NCBI GenBank assembly: GCA_001599595.1
Contig: BCHH01000008.1
Location: 2,419,712-2,483,711, forward strand
Origin: Beverwykella pulmonaria
Taxonomy: Eukaryota > Ascomycota > Dothideomycetes > Pleosporales > Melanommataceae
Reading direction: 5' to 3'
DNA length: 64,000 nucleotides
The first letter of the stretch is position 1, and every line of letters starts with the position of its first letter. Shown here one piece after another: positions 25,929-37,924 of this stretch. The notes below the pieces were generated by a model. That model was given only the letters and a program-made list of their open reading frames with translations, ran no database searches and was not told where the DNA came from. Position numbers and translations under genes: made by a program.

Positions 25929-28582
25929 AGCTGATGTGCATGTCTACCGGACGTGGAATCGCGACAATGTTGCAGGTCGCTCGATGCGAAAAGGGTGTGA
26001 GAGGAGCTCGAGCTACGAGGGTGTAATTACGAGAAGCACCAACCGACAGCTGCGGGAGACAAGTTCAGTTATGACAGGGCTGAGCGTCTCTCCACCAATG
26101 CTCAAGGGCAGAAGCGAATGCAAAGCTGATCTGGTGCTCCGCCTCTCGCAGCGCCGTCCGGAGCACCAAGTGGCTTGCTTACCGTTACGCAACTGCCAAC
26201 GATACGGTGGACAATAACCTTCCAGCGCCGGGTGCACGAGCCAATGGCGCCAAACAGAGGCGGTGGGATTCAGGCCCGAGGCGCGCCGCTGAGCCGTTGA
26301 GGGCTGTCTTGCTTCGAATAAGCTCCCAAACAGTGATAATAAGCCCTAAACACCTTGAAGAGCGATGGCAAAGCTTTGAGACACTTTGCTTCCAGCAAAA
26401 AGCAGAAAATCTCCTGTCTGTCGGGCAATGTGCTCTTCCTCAGCTGACAGACGCTATGTCACTATCGCAAAGACCCGCGCTGCTGCTCAGTCGGAACAAG
26501 GGCGGAAGTTGCGGGGTACCATTCAGCTGTCGCATGATGGCGGTTGCGAACACGTCCTGATGCTCCGAAGCGGTCTCCCAAGCCGACTCGGCATGGATTC
26601 TCGCAATATTTGTTTTTTGTGGAGCGAGCGGCTGAGACATGGCCAGCGCGAAACATTAATTCTCGAGTTTCCGCTGCAGTTGCATGCAGTTCTCATCGAA
26701 GAACCCTCTTCGCACTATTGCCTTGTGCAACTCTATCACGTTGTTGTCACACTCGCTACTCAACGCGAGTCCAGGGATTGCAACCCAAACTCTGCAAAGC
26801 TCCTGACTTCTTCGTTTCGACTTCTTTGATGACTAAGGTCTCGTGAACTCAATCTGTAAAGTGCTTCGTTAGGGGTCCTGGCTCATGTTCCCAACACTCT
26901 CGTCTGTCTCGTGCAAGCTCTCGATCAGTCCACCGGAGGGCGAAGCTTCCACGGGTATCTGTTCGTATCCACAGATCTGGAGACGGAGCGTGGCCGAGCG
27001 AAGCGTGGCCGGATGGAACGTGGACCGCAGCGACAGGCACGCCCCACAGCAATGTTTCCACTATTCTCGACCTCTTCGACATCCTCGATAGGGAACCCTC
27101 GCTCACATCAGAGCTCCGCGCCTCTTTGGCAGTGACTCTGCGCCTGCGCCTCCAACCGTACTACTCAGGCGAGTACGAGCCTCTTCCTCGTCAGCACCCG
27201 CCCTCGGATGCCTTAAACAGCGCACCGCCCACATAAAACTCGCAAATCGTTGCGCCTTGAAGAAAACAAATGACACAGCTGTCTACGAATAGAACAAATC
27301 CACATTCAGTGGACGAGCCAATCAGGACTGTTAGGGATGAAATATGTAGGCCTAAAGCGAAACCAGGACTCCGAGACCGACTCCAAAGACGGCGAAGGCG
27401 AGCCCCAGAATTAGAACGGACATTCGTCAATCTCGGTCCATCGAAAGTAGAGAGCCTATGGGAAAGGACTCCCCAAAGATATGTTCAGGACCTGTATATG
27501 TATATGTGTAAGGAGAGGAAGAGGAGGTGCGGGTTCGAAGAAAGAATATTCAACGTCCTTGGCAGACGCTAAACCCTGTCGGTATAGCTCCAACTTCGAC
27601 CCAACCTCAACCTTCCAACTTGCTAACTTCCAGTCGACATTCATGATTTGAGAGCGGCTATTTTTCAATTGATCCCTATGTCGCCAGAGCTGAGATACTG
27701 TTGTACATGTGACCTCTTCTTGTAGCCAAAATTTCCTTGCTCTCCTTCTAAACTTCAATGACCTGCTGTAATCTTGCAGACCACAATCTTCCAGTCCTTT
27801 ATTCTCAAATGTTAATCAATGCTTCCTTACTATTTGACGATCTGTCATGTCCAGGGCTCCAAATTCCGAATGCGCAATTGTTGGAAATCCTCAACACACC
27901 ATTACATCTCAACCCCACACCTCGCACAATCTCCGAACCGATCTATTCGCACTGGAATACTCAACATCTGTAATCACGTATACCTCCTCAGTAAACTTCC
28001 ATGAGACTCCACTACGCTCGAAAGGACATAGCACTCAAGAATCGCCCAAAGTCGGCATAGTGCGAGCTTTCTCGCGCCAAAACCCCTCTGCGAGGCTCCT
28101 TCACCAGCTATTTCTCGTCACGTCTCGGACGGGCTAGCTTCATGCTGTCGACCTAGCCGACTTTCCCAGTACTATTCTGCACAGCCCAAACAAAATGTCA
28201 AAACATCAACCTGCCTCTTTGAAGCAAGCAGATTCTTCACCTGAGTTTGGGACAGCTTTGGTGGGAACGCTGTGTGTGGGCCGTATTGGAAAGGTATGCA
28301 GGTTTTAATTTATTTACATATCAGAAGTTAGGTAGGTAGGTAGTAGTTGCTTGATCGATCGCCCATGATATCTATAATGCGGGTATATGTGGAATGGGAG
28401 GAGGAAGAGGTATGTCTCGCTAAGCCCCTGTTTTCTGCTTACTAGCCCGAATACAGAACCATGCCATCGTGCCGAAGCGTGAATAGGCCTACCTTTTCAT
28501 TTTACACAGCTACCCATATCCTTCATCACCACCTTCATAACTTCCTCCCGTATTCGTTTTTGTGGCTCCATTGTAGTGCCTT
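25929..28582. other. 2.65 kb intergenic, no supported gene
   Basis: There are only short mixed frames. Bases 26,980-27,030 hold a degenerate GCGTGGCCGA-like repeat. A 33-codon frame starting ATGTCAAAACATCAACC at 28,194 ends at a GTATGC donor-like site, but no following exon could be found before the SKI8 3' end. A GTAG microsatellite occupies about 28,328-28,343. Confidence 0.4.
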
Positions 28583-29812
28583 TCAGCCCGCAGCCTCCCG
28601 ATAGACACTTATCGCACAATTCCCACCCGCAAGCGCGAACATTTCGCTCCTCGTCGCTTTCGGTAGCCACTTCGCCGTCCACAAGGGTTTATCGCCGTGG
28701 GAGTGTGTGGCGACGCAGCTACGGGTTTCTATGCGCCAGACCTTCGCTTTCGAGTCGTGGGATCTGGGACAGCGTTAGAAGAGATGAATGCGATAAAAGG
28801 AAGTACTGTAAACGGCTTGATCCATGTGAAGTCTGTAATAGAAACTGGGAGTAGAGATGTCTTACCCAGACAGCAAATACTCTCCAGTATCACTCCAATC
28901 TAGACTCAACACCCAGCCCCCATGCCCTGTGAAGTTCGCGACTTGTTCTCCAGAGTTGACGTCGTATAGCGCGATGATCCTAGCATCACCGGCTGCGGCT
29001 AGAAGCTTCGAAGCAGGACTAAACGATACAGAGCGAATGGGTTGTACGAGACCAGCAAGAGAGTGCGAGAGTCGACCCGTGTCGTTGTTGAAGACATAGA
29101 TGCTACCGTTTTCGTGACCCGAGGCTGTGAAGCGGCCGTCGGCGCTCTACCAGACATAAATTAGTACCAATGAGCAAAGAGAGATGGAATGACCAACATA
29201 CCAGATCCACACAAAGTCCAAAACTGCCCTTGGTCTCGTACTCTCTGATTTTGGGGAACCCCTCACCCTTCGCGAGCGACCAGACATTGACGCGGCCGTT
29301 GATGCTGGAGCCGGCGAGATAAAGACCGTCGGCACTGAGAGCTACAGCCCATATGTCGCCGGGTTTGTGGTTGTCTGTTGCGTTGTATCAGCATTCCACC
29401 CTTTTAAAGACCTGCCGTGCCTAAAATTTGAAAGGATGAAGAAGCACGTGGCGTACCCACCAACAATTTCCCCATCCTCGGCCCACACACCTGCCTCATC
29501 AGAACTCCATATCTTCACCTTGCCTTCGAACCCCGCGCTCGCGGCACGATGGCTGTCTTTTGCAGTGACGAGGTGGTGAATTCCCAGTGTGTGTGCACCT
29601 TCGAGTGTTTGTACGAGTGGGAAGTCGGGCTGGTCGGAGCTGTAGATGCGGATGGAGCTTGATCCAGAGGCGGAGAGGATCTGGTTCTTCGTAGGGGCGA
29701 GAGAGAAGATGTCTGAGGGGTGCGCATTGTCGATTGTATGGAGAGTGAGGTATTGTTTGGACTGGGAGGATTAGCATGGCTTGAAACCTGCTAGAAAGTA
29801 AGGCCGTACCAT
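28583..29812 (-). CDS. SKI8: SKI8/REC14-type WD40 protein
   Basis: Five exons (29812-29810, 29761-29461, 29374-29202, 29146-28866, 28763-28583) give 312 aa. The WD40 propeller is visible through repeats such as GDIWAVALSADGLYLAGSS, NVWSL, GRFTASGHENGSIYVF, SVSFSPASKLLAAAGD, GWVLSLDWSDTGEYLLSG and the closing AISVYREAAG. Ski8 is the scaffold of the cytoplasmic Ski2-Ski3-Ski8 complex, which feeds RNA to the exosome. In several fungi it also serves meiotic recombination. The first coding exon is exactly the ATG; the 48 bp intron then leads to SKQYLTLHTIDNAHPSDIF. The gene is divergent from GUK1. Confidence 0.88.
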
Positions 29813-30052
29813 GGTGGACAAATGCCTCAATGCCCTGAGTTTCTGCGGTCTGTCAAGAGAGTGCTGGGCTACGAAGCCATGCAGTCGCGCAAGTAAAAAG
29901 TTCGCAGTCTAGCAGACGCGAAGACGCGATGTCACCAGCCCAGCATCCCACTTCGAACCCCGCTAATGCAAACAGGACAAACCGCTTGAGAGTCACCGCC
30001 AGCAACAGCCAATTGGACAAGATTTCCACGAAGAGTCATCTTGAATGTCTCG
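29813..30052. promoter_or_regulatory. short divergent promoter region SKI8/GUK1
   Basis: Only 240 bp separate the SKI8 ATG (minus) from the first possible GUK1 ATG (plus), or 444 bp from the downstream GUK1 ATG. Both genes must draw on this interval for transcription start. No specific factor site was identified. Confidence 0.6.
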
Positions 30053-30062
30053 ATGCCATTGA
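30045..30062 (+). promoter_or_regulatory. five-codon upstream ORF at the GUK1 start
   Basis: ATG TCT CGA TGC CAT TGA is in a different frame and overlaps the first in-frame GUK1 ATG at 30053. If it lies in the transcript, it would compete with that start and favour initiation further downstream. Confidence 0.4.
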
Positions 30063-30915
30063 GCGTTCCACGAAGCTCTTCGTTCCTCTCTAACCTCTCT
30101 GTTCTCTCGCCATACAGTCCCGGCGCCCTTGTACGCCGAGTCCCTTCTCTAAATCCTCCCCGCCAACCACCGTCTTCTAGCGCTACCACAGTTTCCCTCG
30201 CAGTACGAGGCACCTTTACGCACACTACCCGCCTCCTCTCGACCTCCTCCCATAAAATGCCGCCCATCGACACGGAAGCCCTCAAAGCGCACGTCCCCAT
30301 TGTGATCTCTGGGCCCTCGGGCTCGGGCAAGAGCACAATCCTCAAGAAACTCTTCGAAGAATACCCTGACAAATTCGGCTTTAGCGTCTCACACACCACT
30401 CGGCAACCTCGAGCCGGCGAGGAAAACGGTCGAGAATACCACTTCGTGCCCAAGGACGACTTCCTGAAGTTGGTGGATGAGAAAGGCTTCATTGAGCATG
30501 CGCAGTTTGGCGGGAATCACTACGGGACGAGTATCAAGGCGGTAGAGGAGATTGCTGAGAAGGGGAGAATTTGTATATTGGATATTGAGATGGAGGTATG
30601 CCACCTAGATTCTGAGAATGCTGGATTGTTCTGACTCTGGCGTTATAGGGTGTCAAACAGGTAGCCAACCACCCCACCTTCCCGCGACCCCGCTTCCTCT
30701 TCCTGTCCCCGCCTTCTATGGAAGTCCTGGAAACGCGTCTCAGATCGAGGGCTACGGATAACGAGGAGGCCATTCTGAAGCGGCTAAGCCAGGCGAAGGT
30801 CGAGATGGAATTTGCACAGAGCGAGGAGGCGCCGCACGACAAGGTGGTGGTGAATGATGATCTGGACAAGGCGTATCAAGAGGTTAGGGAGTTCATCGTG
30901 GGGAACGATGCTTGA
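30053..30915 (+). CDS. GUK1: Guanylate kinase, possible dual-start
   Basis: Two exons, to 30595 and 30649-30915, are joined across a 53 bp intron. From the ATG at 30257 the protein is 201 aa, the normal guanylate kinase length. Its P-loop is GPSGSGKST at residues 19-27, followed by [21 protein letters not shown] (GMP-binding region, first part) and the C-terminal helix. It phosphorylates GMP to GDP. An in-frame ATG at 30053 adds 68 residues rich in Ser, Arg, Pro and Leu with no Asp or Glu, which looks like a mitochondrial presequence. The start chosen here is the longer one. The cytosolic form from 30257 is equally well supported and is the conserved core. The gene is divergent from SKI8. Confidence 0.92.
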
Positions 30916-32413
30916 TGGAGGACTGCGGAGGTTGGACCTGGTGAGTGGTTGACCTGGGAAACAAGAAAACCCACTACGGACGGGAAGCATTTAGATCAAA
31001 GGAAGATGACTGCGACATAGAATAAGATAAATTAATACCACAGCATAGTAGATATACCACCTGGAAATATGATCTCAGTAAACTCAATACTGCATGCTCC
31101 CACGCCCGAGGGAAATTATCGGTGCGGAAGAGCAGACTATGACAAAGAGCAAAAGGGTCAAGTTTGCCATGCTAATCTCTACTGTATTGGCTAGCAGCAC
31201 CTTCACCAAAGACACCCTCGTATTTCTCCTTGGACGTAATAATAGTACATGAGCGTCACGTACGCAGAGAGCACTTGTACCAAAATCAGATTGCATTGAA
31301 ATCAAAAGACAAAGACTGAATTGAAACTATCTGCAGCCATTTCGTTCATCAGATACCGTCGTAGGCAAATTGTAACAGCAGCGACTGCCCTACCACTTTG
31401 GGATTCAGGCAGTCTCAGTGCTTGACTCTATTTGTTTGTTTCATCACCTGAACGTGGCTGGATGAATCTGGCTTGTTTGACCAAGCACGAGCAGCCTCTC
31501 CTCCGTCCCTAGCCCGAGGGCCAGAGCCAAAAGACAGCTACTCTCAGATGCTGAAAAGAAAGACGTCCCTCGCATCAAGAATAAGCCCCATTGAGTTACC
31601 TCCCAGACCAGCCCATATGACTGGGCCTGTGGAAGGCAATCGCATGACCACCCATTGGACGAGAAAACCCTCGACGCACTGTACCACAGCGGCGCCTCCC
31701 ACCTCCTCCTCGACCCCGTCCCAGATCATCAGCACGCAAGCTCTGAAACCAACGGACTCATATCATCGTCCAGGTGCCGGCCCGTTGCAAGCGGCGTCAG
31801 AAAAGAGAAGAGGGCGAGTGCAAGCGGCGGCGGGCAGAGCCGAAGCGGTGTTCTGATGGAGTGCGCGAGGCCGCGCTTCTGTGGCGGTTCGTTGCTGAAA
31901 GTGCGGTTGGTGAGAACCGATGTCCGGGGACTTTCTCCCGAAGCAGTGCTGCTGCGAGACACCTGTGCATCCCGACGAGCGAGAGAGGGAGGCGCTCCGT
32001 GTGTGAGCTTCGATGCGCGATTCTTTGAGCGAGGAACTGAGGGAGGGAGGGTGCAGCACGACGAGATTTTTATTCCAGCAGCCGCTCGGCACGCTAGGCG
32101 CCAGGCATCCGCTAGGCAGAACGCGGGATGGCTGCCTTCCAAGGGTGCCTTGCGCTTCGTGAGCTGCGGCCTTGGCGGAAGAACGTCTGCAGTGAGGGAG
32201 AACAACATACGAGCTGCCACAATAAAGAGTTGAGGAGGTGCTCTGATTCTTTGTCGTGCTCTGCCCTTTCAATTCCTCTCCGCTCCGCGACCGAAGTCTC
32301 TAGCACTCACCACCCCGAACCACCGCGAGTTCTTCCATCCACACGCGCAAAGCTCCACCAACCGAATAAATACCAAGTCCACCTCATCCGCAACCCACTA
32401 CCCACCACCCGCG
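30916..32413. other. intergenic, GUK1 3' flank and RAE1 upstream
   Basis: No gene is recognised. The part from 31,700 to 32,250 is G+C-rich with overlapping open frames on all strands that show no family character. Confidence 0.45.
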
Positions 32414-33685
32414 ATGGCTGGCCTCTTTGGCACCCAACAGGCTGCGTCCTCCAGCTCTACAACCGGCGATACTAGCAAAGATATCGACATCACCGGCGCC
32501 GACGCGCAGGGAAAGCCAGAAGACAGCATTTCTGATCTCATGTTCTCGCCCCAAAGCGACCATCTAGCTGTTTCTTCGTGGGACAAGAAGGTGTACATTT
32601 ACACCATCACTCCCGGCGGCGCAAAGCTCACCTTTGTCTTTGCTTGCCAGGGACATGCCTTGTGCGTTGCCTGGTCAATGGTACGTATTCCAATGCAGGA
32701 TGCACGACGGCCAAGTGGAGGCCAACCAAGGCGCTGATGGAAATGCCTTGTGGAGCCACAAGCACTGCTAGACACGTAGAATGTAGCTAACACAATATAG
32801 GATGGCACACGCATTGCCGCCGGCGACACGGACGGCCAAATTAACTACGTCGACCTTCGCACCCTCACCGTAACCGAAGGGATTATTACCGCACAGGCAA
32901 TGAAAGTGCATGGCGCCGCTATCAAGTGCGTACGCTGGTTCCAGAATGCCGGAAAAGACTTCCTAGCCACCGGCTCCTGGGACAAGACCGTCAAATACTG
33001 GGACCTCAACAGCACGACTCCAGTGGGCCAGGTGGACTGTGGAGAGAGGGTCTACACTATGGACGTGAAGAACCACCTGCTAGTCGTTGGAACGGCCGAG
33101 CGACACATCCACATGATCGACCTGAATAAACCCACAGTTATCGCCAAGAGCATTACGAGCCCGCTGAAGTGGCAGACGAGGGTCGTGAGCTGCTTTGCGG
33201 ACGCAACCGGGTTCGCGGTTGGATCTATCGAGGGACGTTGCGCAATCCAATATGTTGAGGAGAAAGACACAACGTAAGTTCACCCTTGACAATTCAGTAG
33301 CCATAGACTAACACCCCCCAGCCTCAACTTCTCCTTCAAATGCCACCGCCAACAAGACCCCAATGCCCGCGACATCGCCAAGGTCTACTCAGTAAATGCC
33401 ATATCTTTCCACCCAATCCACGGCACCTTCAGCACCGCAGGCTCCGACGGCACATTCCACTTCTGGGACAAGGATGCCAAGCACCGTCTCAAGGGGTATC
33501 CCGAAGTTGGTGGCTCCATCACAGCCACGGGCTTCTCGCGCGACGGCAACATATTCGCCTACGCTGTGTCGTACGACTGGAGCAAAGGCTACGCGGCCAA
33601 CAAGCCCGATCTGCCCATCAAAATCAAGCTCCACCCAATCATCGGCGACGAGTGCAAGCCCAGGCCTGGCAGTAAGAAGAGGTAG
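32414..33685 (+). CDS. GLE2/RAE1: RAE1/GLE2 mRNA export WD40 protein
   Basis: Three exons (32414-32680, 32801-33273, 33322-33685) give 367 aa. The propeller shows the family hallmarks PEDSISDLMFSPQSDHLAV, SSWDKKVYIY, ATGSWDKTVKYWDL, LKWQTRVVSCF, GFAVGSIEGRCAIQYV and NAISFHPIHGTFSTAGSDG, with the Ser/Lys-rich end PRPGSKKR. Rae1/Gle2 docks on the GLEBS motif of a Nup98-type nucleoporin and assists mRNA export. With CRM1 this is the second nuclear-export factor in the window, but they are 10 kb apart and not co-transcribed. The short Gly/Ser/Thr-rich N-terminus is normal. Confidence 0.95.
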
Positions 33686-35207
33686 ACTTTGATCCAGAGC
33701 GTGTCTTTCTTGCTGACAGTGCGATCGATGTCTTGTAGGGAAGTGAGCGGTCGGTGAATCAAGCACGCAGTGAGCCTCGGAGCTCGGGAATCGCTGCGCC
33801 TTGCACAACCACCGCCGCTGCAGAGGGTTGACTCGGATTGACGATCTGGGGCTGGCGTTTTAGAGGACTGCGATTTGCTTTACTATATTCCACTGCATAT
33901 GGGCGCATACCCTGGGTCGGAGACGTGGTGTATCTACTGGAAGCCTGATCTGGGAACGTCTTCTGGCTTTGAGACCCAGGCTGGCTTTTCTTTTTCCTTT
34001 CTTGCTGTGTCTTAGGTAGATAGTCAAAAGGTTGGATCTGGACAGACGACGGACGGCCAGATTGTTAATCCAAGCTTTACCAACAATTGCTCGAATCAAA
34101 TCTTACATGTGCATACGTGATCGACTGTGAGGCCTGCCCATCACTGCCCTACTATATTCCCTAATTCTTGTGCTCCAACTTCTTACTGTTTCGATCACAA
34201 TGAGTCCAGGAAAACGTAGCCTTGTGGTTCACCCACGGTCTGCACAAGCTAGGGTATGGACAAATATGATGAGACAGGAAGATGCATTGCACGGGTTTTT
34301 TATTTATGTATGTATTACTGGAACAAGGTCTCCGTTTCTCTTCTCTTACGGGATATATTGTAAGAAACGGTACTATGAAAGTCCATTTCATGTTCGGAAT
34401 TAATAGGACCAGACTCGGAGCAAGTCAAGGTATCCCTCAAGGGTGTGCGTTTGGCCATGGGGTAGGGTTGCAAGGAGAGAGAAGGAGTAAAGAAAGCACA
34501 CAAGATTAAACGTTGCTGGTGAAATTTCGCGCGCACAATAAGTGGGCAGATGACGTGCTTAAGCTAGTCATAGATGGACCAGAGAAAGATGGGCATTCGA
34601 AGAAACATCAGTGAGTGGATGGAGAAACGAGAGGCTTTGGTTTCAGACACCGGGTGCACAACACAATACGCAGTGGCATGGTCTTGACTTCGCGAGAAAC
34701 CGTTACGAGAAGCATCAGTTGATAATCACCCATCACCGTCTCATGGGCCCAAAAGGTGGGTAGATGATATATTTCGCGTAACTAACCCCTCTTTTCCATC
34801 TGCTAGATTGTATCCATCGTACCGTTGGCCGTTTAGATCGATCAACCTTCTAACCCAACACACGCGGCCTCCAACAGACTACACATGAAGAGAAACTCCA
34901 ATCTACACGCCTCACGTTGGAGGAACGGAAAGTCAAGTGTTAGCCGTGCGGCTCATGATCCAGACCGAACATGAAAGAAAATCCCAGTGTCTGCCTGGCT
35001 CCTCTGTCGTCTGGACAGGTTTGAAAATCAACCCGGAACGCCCAATAGCCTTGCCCAAAAGTCCGTGAAAAGTGAAAGTAAATAGCAATGAAGGCCGTGA
35101 ACGAGTTAGCGAGACAGCCGCATTTTGGGGATTTATGCCATGGAGAAGGTAGAGCATTCCCGGTGATATCACGAGCGCGTGTGTATGTGCGTGAAGACAG
35201 GCCGAGC
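33686..35207. other. convergent intergenic RAE1/IGO
   Basis: Both flanks are 3' ends. The 1.5 kb is A+T-rich with short frames only; nothing was recognised. Confidence 0.5.
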
Positions 35208-35785
35208 CTATGCTTTGGTCGCCTTATTCTCCTGCTCAATCTCGTTCTCAATGTCCGCAGCGCTTGTCTCGTGGTTCAGGCTCGTCTCGCGGTGCAGAAA
35301 GCTGTGCTCCTTGATCGGGCTGCCGCTGCCTTGGCCCTTATCTTGCCCACTTTGGCTGTTGTGGTTGAGCGCCGAGGCAGGCGGGGCAATATGGGGGATC
35401 TTCTCGGGCACAGGGTGCTCGCGACCAATGGCGGTGACGCCAATGTCTGAGGCTTTGCCGGCTTTGGAGAGAGCGTAGTCACCGCTGTCGAAGTACTTGC
35501 GCTCCTGAGAGTCTACGTATTAGCGGGGTGTCTCGAATGTTTAGCGATGCGGCTGGGTATTACCTTCAGCTTGTTCTGTAGCAGGTCCTTCTTGTTTGGG
35601 AGCTTTCCATAAAGGCGGAAGAGCCGCTGCTCGTCAGGGGACAGTGTCTGTGTGGCCATGTCAGACTCTGGGTGCCTCATGAGCTCTGCGGGGTGCGCAG
35701 AAGAAAAATCTCATATCGGAGACAGAGCACCAGGGGAAGTATGACGTACGCTAATGTCCACCTTGTTCTGCTGGTGCGGGTTCAT
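35208..35785 (-). CDS. IGO1: Endosulfine-family protein (IGO1/2 type)
   Basis: Three exons (35785-35750, 35647-35564, 35504-35208) give 138 aa. The endosulfine core is plain: LSPDEQRLFRLYGKLP, then RKYFDSGDYALSKAG, whose FDSGDY motif carries the Ser that Greatwall/Rim15 kinases phosphorylate. Phosphorylated endosulfine inhibits PP2A-B55. In yeast this links nutrient signals to quiescence entry and mRNA protection. The tail is polar, rich in Gln, Ser, His and Glu, and looks disordered. The first exon is 36 nt (12 codons). The gene is divergent from SFM1. Confidence 0.93.
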
Positions 35786-37036
35786 TGTTGCGGCTATGTA
35801 TGGGAGCAGCACTGAGAAATGCGAATGAGACGTTCGAGGTGATGGATCGGTGGTAGGTCGTTGGTGGTTTCGAGAGAGAGCGGGAAAAGTGTTGTGTTTA
35901 TTCTTTGTTCTGTTGTCGCAGGGCCGCCAGGTCGTTTAAAGACTTGGACGTCGTTGGCTCGCGTCGTCTTCTCAAGACAGGGACAAGGGCAGGGTGGATA
36001 ATGTTTCGTCGCTCGGGCACCCAGCGCTGAGCAGAAGTTCGATTGGGCGGCGGCGAGTTTTGGGCTGGTTGTTGCCTAGCCACGCAATAGTGCAATGGTG
36101 ACTCCTGCTGTCGTTGCTGTCGTCGACGGTCCGCCGTTTGTTGTGGAGGGGAATGTAGCGGTTGACAGGTCGCGATAAGCCTTGATCCGCCCGAGGTTCC
36201 AACTGCTCGGGACGCTGCACACCTGGTACAATATGGCAGCAACGAACTCGACGCTGGAACGCTTGCGTGCAGATTGTGTGTGTGCGTGCGTGCGTGTGTG
36301 GTGGAAGGCGGCAATGAGAGAGAGAGCAGTGTGGAGAATTGGGCAAGGAGTGAGGTGGGCGGTGTCTTCCGAATGTGAGTGCCAGAGCTAGTAGACGTCG
36401 AGCGCTGAGGAGGGGTAGATGCAGCGAAATATGTAGGAGAACACAGAGTGGGCCGACGGCAGCAATTACCAAGCTCTTGCTTATTCTGCAAGTTGATTCA
36501 CCCAGAGACGCAAGGTGAGCAGGGTGGGCACACGAAGAATCTAGAAAGAGGTCAAGTGCGTCAAGTGGTGGGCTGCGCAGGGGATGAAAGAAGTTGGATT
36601 GTCGTCGACTCAACCTCTTAACGACCAGGCCCCTCGGCCACAGCGTCACGCGTGCTCGCCATTGGGTTTACCCACTCTCGATCGCCAGGGCCGCATCAAT
36701 CAGTATTTATTTGCCGACCCGAATTCGACCCATTGCTCTCGTCCACAAGTGGTGGCACGCCGAGAGGCATCGCCATTGGTGTTCGCCCGATTTCCTTCTT
36801 TGCGGCACCATCGAAACTGCCCACGTCCACCAACACTGGAGAGCAGCACCCTCTCCGCACATCGATATTGGCCTAGTGAACTTTCTGTGCACCCCCGCCG
36901 TCACAGCCAAGGCCGACCCACGAAGGTTTAAAAAGCGCCGAGTCGCCGCTGATTGGCCAATTCGCCTGCAGCTGACTTCTTCCACACGACGAAAGGGCAC
37001 GCCGGCACAACTTTCCGACGTCCATCTGCAACGCCC
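35786..37036. other. divergent intergenic IGO/SFM1
   Basis: A shared upstream region of 1.25 kb. It holds a TG/TGCG repeat and G+C-rich DNA. Overlapping open frames of up to 225 codons on the minus strand (35,898-36,649) look like noise with no family match. Confidence 0.5.
36275..36303. repeat. TG/TGCG microsatellite
   Basis: Alternating TG with interspersed TGCG units between IGO and SFM1. Confidence 0.85.
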
Positions 37037-37924
37037 ATGACTGACCTCAATCCGCCGCCGAAAGGCAAGACGTTCGTGGTGGAACATCTTGACCCCGAGC
37101 TGGAAGCGTGGTCGTCCTTGGAGTACTCTACCATCGCCGCAGAAAGCCACGCTGCTGGGGCCCAATTCTTGCTCTCCTCGGTGCCTTCCTCCTTGAAGCT
37201 GCCCAAGATTTTGCAAGACGCCCAAGGCTTGAATGTCGAGACGAGGGGAATCGAAGAGATCTACGCCGACAGCAAAGACCGCGTGTGTCTGCTCGATCCA
37301 GCAGCTTCCCAGGACCTGAGCCCGGAGGATGGGGATACCTTTGATGTTTTCCTGTTTGGCGGCATTCTTGGTACGTGTACAGCGTTTGCATAGCCGTCCT
37401 CTCATAAGCCTTTGAGCGACACTTACACAATATAGGAGACGACCCGCCGCGAGGTGTGTGCTACCATGGTGAACAAAGTACGACGCTGCCACTGGTCGGC
37501 TGACGTGTTTGCGCTGTAGATCGCACCTCGGAACTGCGCAAGAAAGGCTATCCAGGCCGTCGATTAGGGCCCATACAGATGACAACAGATACCGCAGTCC
37601 GTGTCACCAGGATAGTGGTCCAAGACAAAAGTAGGCTCGACATCGCACGAGAGACAGAGGGGCGAGAGAAGCAAGGTGCTGACCGTGCCCAGTCGCCGTC
37701 GATAAGATTCCATACATCGACAATCCAGAGTTGAGGGTGAGCAAGAACGAAACCTCAGAGATGCCCTTCCGATATGTCAAGGGCGAAGATGGACAGCCGA
37801 TCATGCCAAAGGTAAGAGCCTAAAGTGCCTCGATAACGCAGCGAGAGTAATTCATCTGACCGGACAGGGTATGGTGGATCTTATCAAGAAAGACTCGGAA
37901 AAGGGATTAGGCGACCTCTTATGA
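37037..37924 (+). CDS. SFM1: SFM1-type SPOUT protein-arginine methyltransferase
   Basis: Five exons (37037-37370, 37436-37453, 37520-37630, 37693-37811, 37868-37924) give 212 aa, nearly the length of yeast Sfm1. Conserved blocks are VVEHLDPELEAWSSLEYS, RVCLLDPAASQDLSPED, the SPOUT knot segment VFLFGGILGDDPPRDRT, RRLGPIQMTTDTAVRVT, NETSEMPFRYV and PKGMVDLIKKDS. Sfm1 uses S-adenosylmethionine to monomethylate an arginine of ribosomal protein uS3 (Rps3). Exon 2 is only 18 nt and encodes the invariant DDPPR turn, so gene finders may miss it. The start is the first ATG before the conserved VVEH block. Confidence 0.93.

Noticed and set aside
27528..27545. GGGTTCGAAG resembling a tRNA B box
   Set aside because: No matching A box or acceptor-stem pairing around it.
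31473..32306. Plus and minus frames of up to 192 codons upstream of RAE1
   Set aside because: All six frames are partly open in this G+C-rich DNA; none shows a domain.
35898..36649. Minus frames of 197 and 225 codons between IGO and SFM1
   Set aside because: Low-complexity, mutually overlapping, in a promoter region; no family similarity.
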